DNA of 64,000 bases, taken from Thamnaconus septentrionalis (Eukaryota > Chordata > Actinopteri > Tetraodontiformes > Monacanthidae). The notes below the pieces were generated by a model that had not been told where the DNA came from, did no database searches, and was given only the letters and a program-made list of their open reading frames with translations. Where the stretch lies: NCBI GenBank assembly GCA_009823395.1, contig CM020515.1:11428989-11492988 (forward strand), written 5' to 3'. The translations under genes were made by a program, and so were the position numbers. How positions within the stretch are numbered: the first letter of the stretch is position 1; each line of letters begins with the position of its first letter. This document shows positions 12,891-27,700 of the stretch, piece after piece.

Positions 12891-15369
12891 TACATAATGT
12901 TTTTCAACGACCAAGAAAGATACTTTAACAAATCTTGTGAAGTGTTTTTATTTACTAAATCTGATTGTGTTTTTTGTCATATCTTACATTTTTTATGATG
13001 TACTTATTTTTATACCAAAATTAATTGGCCTCATGGCGAGTCCTACACACTATGTGTTGTTTTTATTGCTGTGCTTTGTATGATGTTTTTCCTGGTGGCT
13101 ACTTTGTTTTTCCATGCAAGATCAATAAAGCAAGCCTAATTTTAACCTGAATGACTGAGATTGAAGTTTCACATCATACCAACCCACGATGGAAAGCTCC
13201 CCTCTCAAGTGTTTTAGCCAGCTGCACCAGTGACTTACTAATCAGTATTCCTGCAGGGGCAATGGAAGCAGAAATGAACGCTTCAAGCAGCTCATATAAA
13301 AAACACACAGAAGAAGACCATTGGAAGAGAGCAACTGCAAGCCTAGTTGCAGATAATGAGCCAAGTGTGGACGGTGCCTTTTATCAGACCTTGACTGCGT
13401 TTTCGACTCAAGAGAACAAAGAACTGTGCCGATGGCTTCACCCGGTGGAAAACCTGATTCGATTGACTCCTAACCGACTCTGACAAGACTTCAAGAACGC
13501 ATTGTTGTACGGCGCGGCTCACCTTGTCGAGTTATAACATGGCCCCTTTCAACTATAGAAAGCCTTGAGCAGTTGCTAACTGGATCAACTGGAAGAAGAA
13601 ATTCTTATTGGTACTTCTTTGAATGCGATGGGTATTTCTTCCAATCGCCTTCCAAAGTTTTCCTCCATTTTCACAAAGTGTTTCCTACGCGTTCATGAAA
13701 TTTATCCAACAGCCTTTGGAAACGTTCCATCCTGCGTGCTAGGTTAGATCTCCTTTAGATCATTGGACGGTATTCCAAGTCTCAAAGACGCATTCACCTG
13801 ATGAAAGCAATGCATAATCCATCCGACTGCACAATCCAGTTTGGCTTTGTAAGAGAAAAGTATAAATTCAAATTCAAAGACTCAGAATCAGACAAGTTCG
13901 TTACACACACATCAGTGTATCAGACAGGCAGCGCATGGACAAGGAGCTCCAAGGATGTGCAATTTCCAATTTAAATAAGTACTCTGGAATGGGTCATCAA
14001 AAATAAATTTAAAAATCCCATAAATAAAAACAGCAGGGCCTACACAAGAAACACCAAAACAAGGCATAAAAGGACACTTCGGTAGAGGGTGTGAAGGACT
14101 TGGAGTAGTGGTTTGTTTTGTGAGAGGCGCATTAAAGCGGCAGCCTGAGGCCAACTGCAAAATTGAACTTCAGAGTGGATTAAAAGAAGACTCCCTGACA
14201 AAGAGAAGAAACAGATACCTGGCCGGGAACAACTTCTAGCCCCTGTAATCCGCCACAGAGAGCTGTTTGTTTCAGGCAAACCATGCTTTGAGTCTTCTCA
14301 ATATCAAGTAGAAAATAGGTCATATTCATGACATTAATTAATGAGCGAAGGGGGTTGGGTGGGGAGGACAGTTGTTGGACAAATCAGTTGACACAGTGCT
14401 GGACGTTTCCGAGTGGCCGACTTCCTTGCTGAAAGACGGAGAATGTTCGTTGAGGAGCAGCTACATTCCAGAGTCTGTCTCTCCGGCACACGCACACGCT
14501 AAGCACGCTCGATTCCACATAAATGTCATGCTAATGTGTTTATGAGTCATGAGAGAAACCTCTCAGCGTGGCCCAGATATCCCAAGCGATGAGCGGGAGC
14601 GCGAGCATGAAGAATTTAAAGCTTTCCAAACCAAATTAATATCACTTTGGTCGGGTTGCAGCCTTCGTCGCGCTGCGAGAGATCCTCTCGCGCTCGGTAT
14701 CGCCAAACTGAAGCTGCCAAGTCATTTTGGAGTCCGTGGCTTGAAGTGAGCGAGCAGTGTGCGCTTTTTTTCCACCCTTTTTCCTGAGGGGGGTGCAGAG
14801 CAGACACCCCCCGCCCCCCCTACACTCCCGTGGGGTACGCACGTCTGGCAGATCAGGCCGACCATCCTGGAAATCGTCTGCGGTTTGCCCCTGACCGACT
14901 TCACGTGACCTGATTGAACAGCCGCCCCGCTTCATATGCTCCAGTCAACACGCCGATGCCCACGGGGTGATCGCCTCCCCTCTTCAGAGCCACTGACCTC
15001 CCCCCACTTCCCCCCAAACCGGAACGTCGCTCACAGCCTCTCCACCTCCACCTCGCTGCACGACGGGATTAATCGGGGTCAACGTTTGAGTCTGATTTAC
15101 GCACATCCAGTGAGGGCCTCTCTGCGTGGAGAGAGGAAAGAAATATGTGACGGAATTCCATGAGTCATGTGAGATTATGGACACTGATACGATTCCGTTC
15201 GTGTGATAAGGTGAATGTATTCGAATGGGAGGTCATTATGCAGCCTTATTTGTGATTCCCAGAGGGTCCATCATCTAGATCCTGTTGATGCATTTGTTGA
15301 GTTTTCCACAAGTATATGCAGGTTTTTTTTTAAAACTTTGATTTCAGTCTGAAAAACAGCCTTTTTTTA

Positions 15370-15530
15370 ATGCCCATCCACCCATTATCTACCATGCTTA
15401 TCCTGCTCTCTGGGACATAACCTGGGTAGGATGGAGGCGGGACTCTCGCTTGAGAGTACCGACACAGACACCAGGCTGGAATCTGTGCCACAGCGGTGCT
15501 AACCACTGTACCATCCTGCCACCCATGATG
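15370..15530 (-). mobile_element. Decayed SINE/L2-like fragment (antisense)
   Basis: Reads as a degraded reverse complement of the SINE family seen intact at 37062–37420. It has a 'cccattatctaccatgctta' stretch matching the 3' tail and 'gctaaccactgtaccatcct' matching the tRNA-like head (…gcgcagtggttagc…). No coding capacity. Confidence 0.5.
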
Positions 15531-17075
15531 AAATATTTAGCCCAGTCAGATGATGATGTACACGTTTTGTGCAAAATTTCCATACATCGGCACCGTCTAT
15601 ATTGGATCGCCACCATCGTAGACATCTTCCAGTGGCAAAACATCTCACAAAAGATACGTTTTCATTTTGCTCAGTTGCGTCTCCTCTTGAATCCATTTGC
15701 TGACTTTCAGAGTTTCCCATCTAATCATTCCCAGTGCGGGGGATGTGTCCCAGCCATACACATCCTTCCTGTTGTGGAAGGTGAGGGGTGGGGTTAATAT
15801 TTGGGTGCGACAGAGGTCACGGGAAGCCGAGGGCAGCAGGATTTCCTCCCGCCGTCACGTTGGTTTAATATCCAGAAGTTGGCCACTTCTTTCCTGCCAC
15901 CATGTGATCGCAGGGCCAAGGCTGTGCTGACGTCTCTGGATATGAGGACACGTATGAGTGGAGTCTTTATGTGGACGTTTCCGACCAGGACAATGGCAGC
16001 AGTGTGCACCCATAATGTGCATGAGGCTGCGTGCGCACGCAAATTTTTACGCTCACAACTCTGTGGGTTCCTGCTGCTGGGTCGTGACGGATACGTTCTA
16101 AATGATAAAAGTTTGCTTGTGATTACAGATCAAAGAAAAACCAGAAACATCTGCAATGTCACAGCATTTTAGTAGCCGTTAAAAGAAAACCGATGTTGAT
16201 GACCTCAACACAACGACCCTGATGAAGCTGCAACATGCTATGAAAGCCGAACGCTTCACTGGATAAAATACCATCCTATAATACCCTGTTTAGGTTATAA
16301 GCTGTTTATTTAAAGGATGCAGCTGACAGGGGAAAAAAAACAGACAATATATATGTTTTTCATGCCTGCCAGAGGGGAAATGATGCAAAAATCAAGCAAA
16401 CATTTGAAATTCATACATGAATAATTAACTTTATCTACCCTCAACTCCTTTTGGAACAGCGTAAAACTCTCAATAACACACAATTAAAACAGGCGCTCTT
16501 TCATTTGCTTGTGTGACGCTCACCTTCAATCCAGCGCATGCAAATGTTCCCCTTCTACGCGTGCCCCCCTTTTAGCGTCTTCCGCTTCTCCTCCCCCCAC
16601 TCACACACATGCACACACTTTCATCTCACACACGCGCACATGCTCATTTCAGTTATTCAGGTCAGCTCAGAGCTCATCTCATCACCTGATCTTATCCTTT
16701 TTAAATACTTTGCATGAGCCTTGCGTCGCCGGACGCATTCAAAATAAAGTTCCCTTTTCACAGTGTGTTTGAATAACCACAGAGGACGCTGCACACTGTG
16801 TCGCTCCCACTCCTCTTCAAACTGAGGGTGAAAGGGGATCAGCGTAAATCACAGTGCAAAGTCTAATGCACTGGGCCCCCCCGATCGCGTGGATTAATGT
16901 TTGATCATATTTACTAATCCATTCTCTACTAACATGTTGCACAAATGAGCCGGTGGCCGCGCTGTTTGCCAGGCTGCTATCAGTTGTGGTCGCCGGTTGT
17001 ATATGTTGTGCTGTATGGAAGGAAAGGAGGGAGACCTGACCGACATAACAGTGAATGGGAATAGATCTGACACAA

Positions 17076-17099
17076 CTTTTTTTTTTTTTTTTTTTTTTC
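17076..17099. repeat. Poly-T tract
   Basis: Homopolymer of about 22 T in non-coding DNA. It could be the tail of an antisense retroposon, but I see no clear body. Confidence 0.85.
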
Positions 17100-19180
17100 T
17101 TTAAAGATCATAGAGCACACAAGGCCTCGCCACCATACCATCGCTCAGGGCAATTAAAAAAAAAAAGTCTCTTCTTGAGGCTGATACAAAAGGCAGCATT
17201 CAATCTATGGGGAACATTATTGGAAAAAAAATTCTTGAACCAAAATTAGCACCGCCAAGCACATCGTGTCGAGGTTCGACAGAGGCACAACTTCTAAGGA
17301 TTGCTCACAAATAAATCAAAGTTATTGAATAATAAAAAAGGGAGTGCATTGAAAATTAAAGACACTGCATTGCAGCTCTAATTGAACCGCTGCCATTTCC
17401 ACATGCAGCATTATCGCTCTCACAGACTTGCCCAGTTAAAACACATCTGCCGGTCCCAAAGGCAACAATTACATCTTTACTCCGCAAACCCACTTTTTTC
17501 ATATTTTCTTGGAGGGTACAAACTATATAACAGAGTGAAGATAACCAGACTTATCTGCCATCTATAGATCACTCTCTTTGTTCCACTTCCCCAGTGATAA
17601 CCCTATTAAATATTTTCCTCTGGCAAATCCCTGAAAAATAAATCCTCTTTTTTTTCAGAGGGGGGGGTGAGAGGAGGGGTAGCAGGGATGGTTTGTCTAT
17701 CACGAGGAGAACCACAGTTGCTTGGCAACCCCTAATAGTTTTTGTGCTGCAGCCTTGCATCATAGCCACTGCACGGGATGAGGGGCAGAAGGAAACGCAC
17801 TGAAATGAGCAGCTGGAAAAGAGGAAATAAGTTCGGGCAAAGTGCCAGAGATTCAAAACGGGTGGCACAAGGCCTTCCACTCGTGTGCACGCAAATATAC
17901 ACCATAGAGCACGTCGTGCATGCTGCCACTTAGTGTGGCACGTGTACAAAATTGTATTAAGGCAGCATTGTCATCAGACAGCTTAATACAATCCTCTCTG
18001 TTCTCCCTTTCATCTTGCCCCGAGGCTGGAGTCATGGGATGATGTCGTCAATGCAATGAAATGCTTCCCCCGTGTGGAAAGTGATGGTAATACAGGGGGC
18101 AGAGCCAGTCGCAAGTATCTTGTCTTGTTGACAATTCTTTTACCTCGATAGTTCTATTTTTCATATTGGGGGAGAAGCGCGTTAAGGAAGGAAGATGAAA
18201 CCACCACCACAGTAGAAATATTTGTTCATATAGTTTTTTTGTTGTTGTTTTTTTTTTAAAAGGGATGCAAAACGCTTAAAAGGAGAACTGACTCAGAGCT
18301 GTGATTTCATTTGTTTATTACTCCTTGAATTCAATCATCCTGACCCTGAATTCGGTTTCGTTAAAAACCCACAGAAATAAAAGTCCCCTGACAGAGGAAT
18401 CTAAAAAACAAAAGTTTTTTGTGAACTTGTTTTCCCGTACGCCCTTTCAAAGTGCCACCGATATGCAGAACCCAACAAGTGTGATGGCGTGTTCGTACCA
18501 AAACAAGGAACAAAACAAAGACATGCGGTGAATTATTTTCGTACTGCAAACATCCAGGACAACAGCCGCCATGGCTGCAATACTGTCCTATGACGAAGCT
18601 CCGTTCAAAAACCACGTACCATTTATACAGAGAACCTCAAATCTAATCCGGTGAGGATGATGAACATGCTTTTTTAACTTCAGGCAGTGAAGACATTTTC
18701 TCTTTAAACCAAAGTGAGATGTTTGCAGCCGGCGCCGCAATAAAGTTCCACAGTAACAATCATCCTGTTTCGTGCTGGGGAGAGAAGGTAAAGCTGAGAT
18801 CCTCCCTCCGTCTGACACAATCTTCAGGGCCGTGACAGGCGGCTTCTTCATCTCAGGTTGAGATTTTAGACAGGTGAGTGTGAGATTCGCTATTCCTCCT
18901 CTCATCCTCGCAAATCACCACCCACCCCGGCTCACAGTTACAGGCATCAGTGTCGCCCTTTCCTCATGCAAAAGGCACCAGGCTCATGTGACAAGAGACA
19001 GACGACAACAACAAGCGCCATCACTTTGGCCCGTCTTCACAATGCTGCTCTGCAGAGTCACGCTTCCACCTCCTTCACCCGGCTGTGCAGAGGAGTGCAG
19101 TTTGATTACATGAGGGGCGATGAGACACAGCAGCGCTCGCTCCTCATTGTCTCGCGGTGCAAAATCTGCCATTAAAAGGT

Positions 19181-20140
<960 letters not shown>

Positions 20141-20429
20141 CTATCGCTGCTTCGCGATGAGCTCCATTTTTTTTTTTTTTCCTCTGCATTGACTTGTTGT
20201 GCTGGCAGACGTGCTCCACCCTGTGGGTAATATACGGTGACATCACCAACTGGGCTTCGCGAAGAACCCGGAATCCAGAAGTAAATAAGCCCCGCGATTG
20301 GCTGGCAACCCCATCCTCGTAACAGTGGAGTCTGCGCAGTTTGAGAGAGGGGGCCGGTGTCATGCCGAGAGATACGCGTGCACCTCGCGGGAGCGCGCTT
20401 CGCTCTCTGTTTTTGTTTTTTCCCCCAAC

Positions 20430-20790
20430 CTTTTTTTGAGCCACGGCACATTTTGTACATTGAAAAAAATCCCATGGCACACCATCAACCAAATTATGAT
20501 AACATGACACGTTTTAGCCTCATAATGACAATATAGTCTCTTCGTTTATTTTACTCACTCAGTGTGAAACCTGGGCCTGTTCAGATACACTGAAAGCCGA
20601 TATCATGGGAGGAATTAAAGGACGAAAATAGGCCTATATTCCTTTTAATACACAGTCACTCCACAGTGGAATAATTTTGTTTTTTATACCAATTAAGTGA
20701 AATTGTTTAATTTTTCACGGTGCATCTGACATTATCTCACGGTACCCTAGTGTGCCGCGGCACAATGTTTGAAAAATACTGGTTTAGACA
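20430..20790. mobile_element. hAT-type MITE
   Basis: Left end CCCAACCTTTTTTTGAGCCACGGCACA and right end GTGTGCCGCGGCACAATGTTTGAAAAATACTGG. The inner 'cacggcaca/tgtgccg' pairs and the degenerate outer termini are typical of non-autonomous hAT elements. No transposase. Confidence 0.7.
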
Positions 20791-20799
20791 ACAGCGAGA

Positions 20800-21810
20800 A
20801 ATTAGACCGCCACAAAAAGGAATGAATCAATTTTTAAACGTCAATATTTTTTTCACTGCCACGTCAAACAAGTGCATCTGAAAATGAAAATTTGAAACTT
20901 GAAACATATTAGTCTTACCTGTAATGCATAAGTCTCAAATAGCAAAAAAAAAAAAGTTGTACGTGCCAGCTTGTCGAATGAACGTAGGTGTTTCTAATTA
21001 ACTCACTAATTAAAGTCGCCGTTTTTTACTTTGTGTTTTAGATGTGGCGACATTAATATGATGGTATGTTCGCCCCCCCCCCCAAAAAAAAATCATTTAA
21101 TATTGTTCATGCCTTTTTTTCCTTCACGTTTTCCCAAAATAAGAGACAACAAATTACCTCTAAATTATTAGCTTCAGTTCTGACGTACAAAGACCGTCCA
21201 GCAATGGGACCTCTAGGTGGCAGCAGAGCCCCAAAATATCATCCCTAGTGTTTTAATTTGAAATCAGGTGAAAATTGTTACATACTTGCAAAGAAACAAC
21301 GTTTGTTACCTTTAGAATAAACAGGAACTCAAATTAAAACTATCTTGTTAGCTCTAAATAACACACTGTTCACCAATATCCAAGAACTAATAAATATACT
21401 ACAACATCAATAATAAGTGCAGATAATAGTCGTATGCTGATTAAATACATTTTGGTGAGAAACACTTGCTCACGTTCACTTGAACTGCTCCAATTGTTTA
21501 AACGTTTCCTTATAATTTCTCATGTCAAGCATGATTGATTGACATGATTATCAACATGTTGATTGGCATGATGATTATCACTCACTCTATAGCGATAAAC
21601 TTTAAGTTAGCTACTAGTGGACATAGTTGCCCTTGAATGAGCACCAGTTCAAATGGATGCATCAAAAATATTCATTAAAGGTCAGAAAAAATATATGGAA
21701 TAACCGAAAGCAGATCACAGAATTTGTAACTTCTTTAAAAATGTTATTCCGTTAAAGGTTAGAGGTGTTGGGGAATGGCTCGTGGATGAAAGAATTTGTT
21801 TTTTCCAGGT
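20800..21810. other. Gene-free AT-rich interval upstream of tex2
   Basis: No exon seen. Contains a C-run/A-run at about 21070–21090 and short palindromic 'tgattgacatgattatcaacatgttg'-like sequence near 21535–21570 of unknown meaning. Confidence 0.5.
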
Positions 21811-21818
21811 CATGAAAT

Positions 21819-22314
21819 TATATAAGTGCGGTGCGGAGGCGCTGAGCTCAGACTGTTTGGACGCTGAGCGCAGAGAGGAAGAGTCGCTTTGGCAACGTGT
21901 TCGTCCCTGGGCTCTAATCTGGATTACAGTTTCCAGTCGAGTCAGACGCAGGACGCCAATAATCACATTATTCTGCGGTTGGTCCGAAGCCACCTGGAGC
22001 AAACGGAGACAAGCGACGTCTGAGCCGCTGACGCACCCTGAAGGGGGGGAGAAATTGCGCACATTTTCTTTTCGTATTTTATTTTTTAAGGGGATGTAAA
22101 GCTTTCGGAGTAGTTGCGGCGATGTTGCAGCAAAATCATGTGCCTCAGTCAGTCTGGACTCTGCTGATAAGTGAGTGCCTGCGGCCGGTGGACGGTGCGC
22201 AGCCGCGAGTGGTGGAGCGCGCTGCAGCATGCAGACCGACTGCTGCAGCCCGCACTTGAAAGCAATGATACGCCACAGAACCTCAGGAGCATCTGCTCGG
22301 ACGTGTCACCTCAG
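21819..22314 (+). promoter_or_regulatory. tex2: Probable tex2 promoter and 5' non-coding exon
   Basis: A TATA box (TATATAAG, 21819–21826) is followed by GC-rich sequence. A splice donor CTCAG|GTAAGA at 22314/22315 could join to the acceptor CTCCACAG at 24671 just before the first coding exon. That gives a non-coding first exon starting about 21850, as in many TEX2 transcripts. The transcription start itself is inferred. Confidence 0.55.
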
Positions 22315-24671
22315 GTAAGAGTTTCTGCCGCAGCACAGTTTGTGAATCTCACTGCGAAGGCTCTGCATCAATGAAGGCAGCAGGGGGCTGTTAAGGTCTC
22401 CCTGCGTCGTCCACATTTTTTTGTTTGATTTTTAGTTTCTCGAACTGCAGTGGAGCGACCACACATTATTAATTTTTCATAGAGCTCTCGACAAAGCTGG
22501 GAAACGCTCAATGTTTAGCCCTCTGTTTGCAGCCTTCTTTGAAGAATGTTGGATTTTTGGCTTCCTGCTAACGTGCATGCTTTGTCCCACATGTTTGAAA
22601 GGGCACAAAAAAAACAATCTGAGCATTTGAATGAATTATTTGCTCTTTCTGGGTAGTTAGAATATACGGTTAAAAATATATTTCCAAGTTCAAGAACTTT
22701 AACTCATGAGCAGTAAGAAGCTCCAATGGAAATACAGCTTTTACTGTCAAAAACATTTACATTTATTTTGCATGCACTATTAATTCGAAAAGCTCTCTAA
22801 ATTTCCAGAAAAGAGCATACTTAGTCCTCTGTTTAAAGCACTCCACAAAAATGTTCAGTATTGGCTTCCTGCCAAAATTGAGCTGCTGGGCCTTCCAGTT
22901 GATCATCGTTGTTGAAAGGGGACAAAAACAAGGTACATAATGACAATAAGTTTTTGTCACTTACCTGCAGAGATGTTAGAGCCATTTGTGACTTTGTACA
23001 AGGAAAATTTCCACAACGTTGTGAGCGTATTAGCGCTTTCAGAGTCTACACAGCTAAAAACATAAAAGATGGTTTTTTTTTTTAATTCATGTGAGGTGAA
23101 TTTCACATCTCACCAGACCTTGAAAGAGCACCAACCAATCCCTCACCCCTGAGAGATTGTTTGCAATTGTCTCACAATAAACAGTCAATTAACTTTGGCT
23201 CAGTGAGCTCTTGGCGCGACATGTCATGTGGCGCACACACACGCAAGCGGTGCCAAATGTGTCACTCATCAGGGTAAAATAGAGGTTTAAGGACAGGAAA
23301 GCGATTAGTGCAAATGTTCAACGTCACCATCAACGCTGCCTTCGTCACTAAACAGTTTTAAAGCACGAATGTCATCAAATGGGCTCAAAGTGAATCATAC
23401 CTCAGGAGAATGAGTGGCAGACTAGTACCACCCAGCAGGCTTTGCCATCGCATGGCTTTGGACATGTCTCAGCAGTTTCACTGGGTTTTCATTTGCCTCT
23501 GTCAACCTGAGTTCTTTATAACAGGATTGAAAGGTCATGTTTGAGTCAATGTTTTTGTTCTGTTGTTCAGATTTCAATACTTCTTTCGGCACAATAAGAG
23601 AACAACTTGCAGCTGCTCACACATTTATTGATTCATTTCTATAATACACAATATTTAATAACACTTTTCTGTCACTTACACTCGTGCATAGTTTTCCAGT
23701 ATTTTCATTTGAGTTAATATACATTTTCCCTTTTCGTGTTTTTCAATGTTTTTGATTTTCTACTTGAAAAGAACAAATCAGTGATGGATTATTCTGAATC
23801 CTGATGGAGTTTATCCACAGTTGTGACCTCTGACGGCTCTCTGTTCCCCAGAGGACCAAACTCCTTCCGCTCCCTGTCGGTACTGTGAACTGATCATAAT
23901 TGACTCTAAAGTGGAAACTGATTTGTGACAGAGTTGTCTGGGGCAGCCAACAGCGTTTTTGTATTATTAGATTTGACGGAGAGCTCAGCACCTTGCTAAA
24001 ATTATTACCCTGCCAAAAAAAGTACAGAGAGATCAGAGAGGAAACTGCAGGGGTGTTTAATTTTGCAAGCAGCATGGAAATAAATGACTGTCTGCATATT
24101 TAGAAAGGGGAGTTATGCACGTAAAGGGGACAGCTTTTTTTTCTTTTCAAAGCATGGAAAGATTTGTTTTAATTCCTTAGATTTATCTTAAAGAAGGATA
24201 TGAACTTTATACAGTAGATTTGTAAATAGTTATTTTGTAAATACATATATTACATACATTTTGATATCATGTGTGTGGTTTTTATGTCCACAGAATCACA
24301 TTTTTTCCCTCAAAAGGATAAAAATGCTGTCAAAGAAAGCTGTAATGTAAGATAACACATGAAGACGAAGCCAGGCACAGACAAAGCTAATTAGTTGGAT
24401 AACAGGCGCTAATTTGGGATTAGCTGTCACTGTGGGATTAAGGTATCTCAAACAAAGAAACAAAGCACTCATGTGGTCTTGTATATGCATGCATACAGCC
24501 AGTCCCTGCAGCAGGAACCGGGGAAGGACAACCCAGACAAAAGGGAAATTATACAGAAGAGTGAAGAGGTGAAAGGGAAGAGGAGGAGATTATTAGGGCA
24601 AGATGAGGTAACAGAGCACGAAAGCTAAATGTTGTGTTGTTTGTTCATATATTTTTCATTTCTCTCCACAG
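22315..24671 (+). other. tex2 first intron
   Basis: Bounded by the donor at 22315 and acceptor at 24671. No coding exon seen. It contains two copies of a dispersed repeat (about 22480–22620 and 22785–22930) that recurs in later introns. Confidence 0.5.
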
Positions 24672-24762
24672 TTGCACCGCTCACCAGGAGGGCCATGGCC
24701 ACCAGCAGCAGCGCCACAGTGCGCTTGAGTGACCGCAATCCAGCTCCTGTTTGAGGGTCGCA

Positions 24763-27700
24763 ATGGAGGACAGCAAGCTCTTCTTCAGCCTGGACCGCCG
24801 CAACCAAGGTCCCGTCGTGGCGTTCTCCAAAGACAAGCCGCAAGGCCGAGAGAGCCAGCCGGACCTGACCCTGGGGATGGATTTAGACCTGAGCCAAGGC
24901 TACCGGAGCCAGGCGCCTTTTCTGCCTCACTCGCCATCGTCGCCGGGCTCTTTGGCCGACCTGTCATCGGTCGTGGCGGCGGGTCACCTCGTCACAAACA
25001 ACCTGGTCAAGTCCTCCTCCACCGACCTGGAGCCCAGCGAGGGCGGCTCCTTGCGGGGCAAACCGCTGCTCAGCCTGGTCAAGTCCCTGAGCACAGAGAT
25101 TTCTCGGCGGGTCGAACCGGAGGTCAACCTCTCCAAGTCGGACTCCAAGCTTCACCTGTATCCCTGGAAGCAGCTTACCCAGCCTAAGATCCCAGAGGCC
25201 AAGCCCGAGGCAGTGGAGCTGCAGCCGAGCAACGAGTGCCCGTCGTCGCCAGCTGTCTCCTCCATGGTTGCCACCGAGCCCCGCGGCAGCCTGCTGATCG
25301 CGGAGCTGGAGGACACGCGGAGGAAGTTCTCGGAGGCAATGCAGGATCCGCTGAGCGTGCTGAGCAAGATGATGAGCGACGAAGGCTCCAGCTCCAGCCC
25401 CAAGCAAGGCAGAGCCTGCATGGGATGCTGCGGGAGACACGAAGATGTGGGCCTCAGATGCCGGAAGGCCGACGGCGAACAGAGAGAAGTTTGCGACCCA
25501 CCACCGAGAGGCTGCACGTCAAAGTCCTCTGCCGACAGACGTCTCGAAATCCAAACCTACGGAGACGTGATCCAGGTGGTGGAGCTCCAGAGTGGAGACA
25601 GAACTATCTCCCAGCCTAAAGTCAAGGTGCCCGGTTCACCTCTGCCTCTCCACTGGCTCCTCCCGGTGGCGCTCCTCGCCTACAGCTTCCTGGTGCTGCC
25701 GCTTCCTCCGTATCTGACGGGCCTCTCGGTGGGGGTGGCACTCGGTTTCATGTTGGGTTTGTTCATGGTGTTCACGTTTGCGCCGAGAAGCTCGTCCAAA
25801 AGGAGCAAAAGAGGCGACCAGTGGAGCAGATCCAGACGACAGCTCGTGGATGATCTTGATGGAGAGCTCACAGACAGTAAAACGCTGGAGGTAAGGAGGA
25901 GTGGAGTCTCCAATCCAAGCAATGGGGAAGAAAAATTGGTGGAGGTGTTGAGTGCAAAACACTCTTAAATGTTCCATATTACAACCATTATATGTTCTTA
26001 GTTTTTTTAAATCCTGAACTCTTGTGGAGCAGTGTTCAATGATGGATTATTTTTAACAGACAAAAATTGCCATAGTTAGCCCTGTGTTTACACCCTCCAG
26101 AAAAAATGCTCTTTATTTAGCTTTGAAAGCACACAAAGGAGCTGAGGGCAGAACCAACACCTGGCTGGAGGTGTTGGTTCTGCCCTCTGTGACATCACAA
26201 AGGGCCTCAGATGGATTTTTTTTTTTACACATTTCTGTGCGGGTTCATGTCGTATTATAACTGAGAAAACATCGGTGAGGTAAATTTTGTATTACATGGG
26301 AAGTGCTGGTTCTTATTCTATGCAAGTAGAACCAAAGATCTGACGTATTGGTGATTGGATAACATGGATATTGGGAAATGTGCTTCTTGTTTGGACCAAT
26401 GCATTGGATTATTTCTGTCTGGCGTTGTCAACTGAAATCCTCCTCCTAAGTGCTTCTCCTGTTGCCGAACTGACAGTATGGAGATGTAGCTCGGCAGGCA
26501 GTAAAATCACAACAGCCGACAGTGGTGAAAGCGTAAGAAGATGCCGCTATTGTTTGTGCTTAATGGACGTGTTTTGAAGCAATCACTGTGCACCGCTAAT
26601 TGGCGCAGCATCTTGAGAGCGGGCTGTTACGATAATAGCCCCTCGTACGGGCCTTGTGCATCAATAAACACAGCCCTGGCGCTTTCAGACAAGGCGGATG
26701 AGTCGCTAAAAGCGTGATGAGCGTCCACGCTGTTAAATGAGACAGACGGGCGTCTCGCGTTTCAAACCCTGCTGAGTGGCATTGTTCCTCGCTTTGGGTT
26801 TCAATTCACTGGGTGCAGCCATAGTTGAATCAGCATGTCTTCTGAAATCTATGTTGAGGCAGTTGGCACCTGGACGCACCTAAAATAGAAATGGAGCCAC
26901 TTTGATGTGATCCAGCAGGGAGAAGTAATCTGCCAGCGACTTTGTCTGAGACGCTCTGTGGTGTTTTTGAAGTTTTTCTCGTTGTCTCTTCCAGGGCTGG
27001 ATGAATGAGACGCACAGCTATGATCCTGAGAGCTTCCACCCCTCCCTCATGCACTCGGTCCACGTGGCCCTGGAGGGCGACAGGCTGTGTCTCGGACACC
27101 CACTGGCCAACATCCCGCGGTGGGCGAGCTTCGACGAGGTGCCCCACGAGGCTTCGCTGTCACGAACACGCACATACCAGCTGGCTAACAGTAAGGTCAG
27201 CGTCCTCTCTGCAACGGGACTATTTCTCATCCATGGATCCCGGGGGGGCAAAAAAGAAAACTGCGCCTGGTGTGTGTGGGACGGGTTTGAAACACAGCAG
27301 CAAGGTGACCCCTTTCATGAACTCTTCAATCTCGTCTGTCTGCAGTCCGATCGTCATTCGACACTGAAATGAAAGAGCAGTAGCATCATGGATGAAGCGA
27401 TGACGCTCTGAATAAAAGTGACCCCGCTTCTGTAACATTCACTCGTGGGGAGGCGTTTGACAATAGCTTCCATTAACAAGACAGACCAAGGAGATCATAT
27501 AGTCAAATCAATGCTGGCTATTTTAGTCCTATTAGTTTCTACCAGCCAGAAAACACTTTTTCCTTCTATCATTGTGACCTGAAGGGCTTGTGATAAAACT
27601 TAACACCACCTTGACAATGACTTTGATGCTATTTTGTGTTTCTTTAAATGCACAAAATGCATTTAGTATATTTCTTTACAGCTTCCACAGTAGCGTCCAT

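Larger units (their letters stand above)
11030..19180. other. Gene-free interval with dispersed repeats
   Basis: No exon with supporting splice sites or known protein similarity was found. The interval holds a ~125-bp repeat unit (11567–11691), a hAT-type MITE (12567–12890), a decayed SINE/L2-like copy (about 15370–15530), a poly-T tract (about 17076–17099), and otherwise unremarkable AT-rich sequence. One 110-codon open frame at 13151–13483 shows no recognisable domain. Confidence 0.55.

Noticed and set aside
13151..13483. 110-codon open frame in a gene-free interval
   Set aside because: No recognisable domain, weak start context, and no promoter or splice context. Length is within what chance allows in 64 kb.
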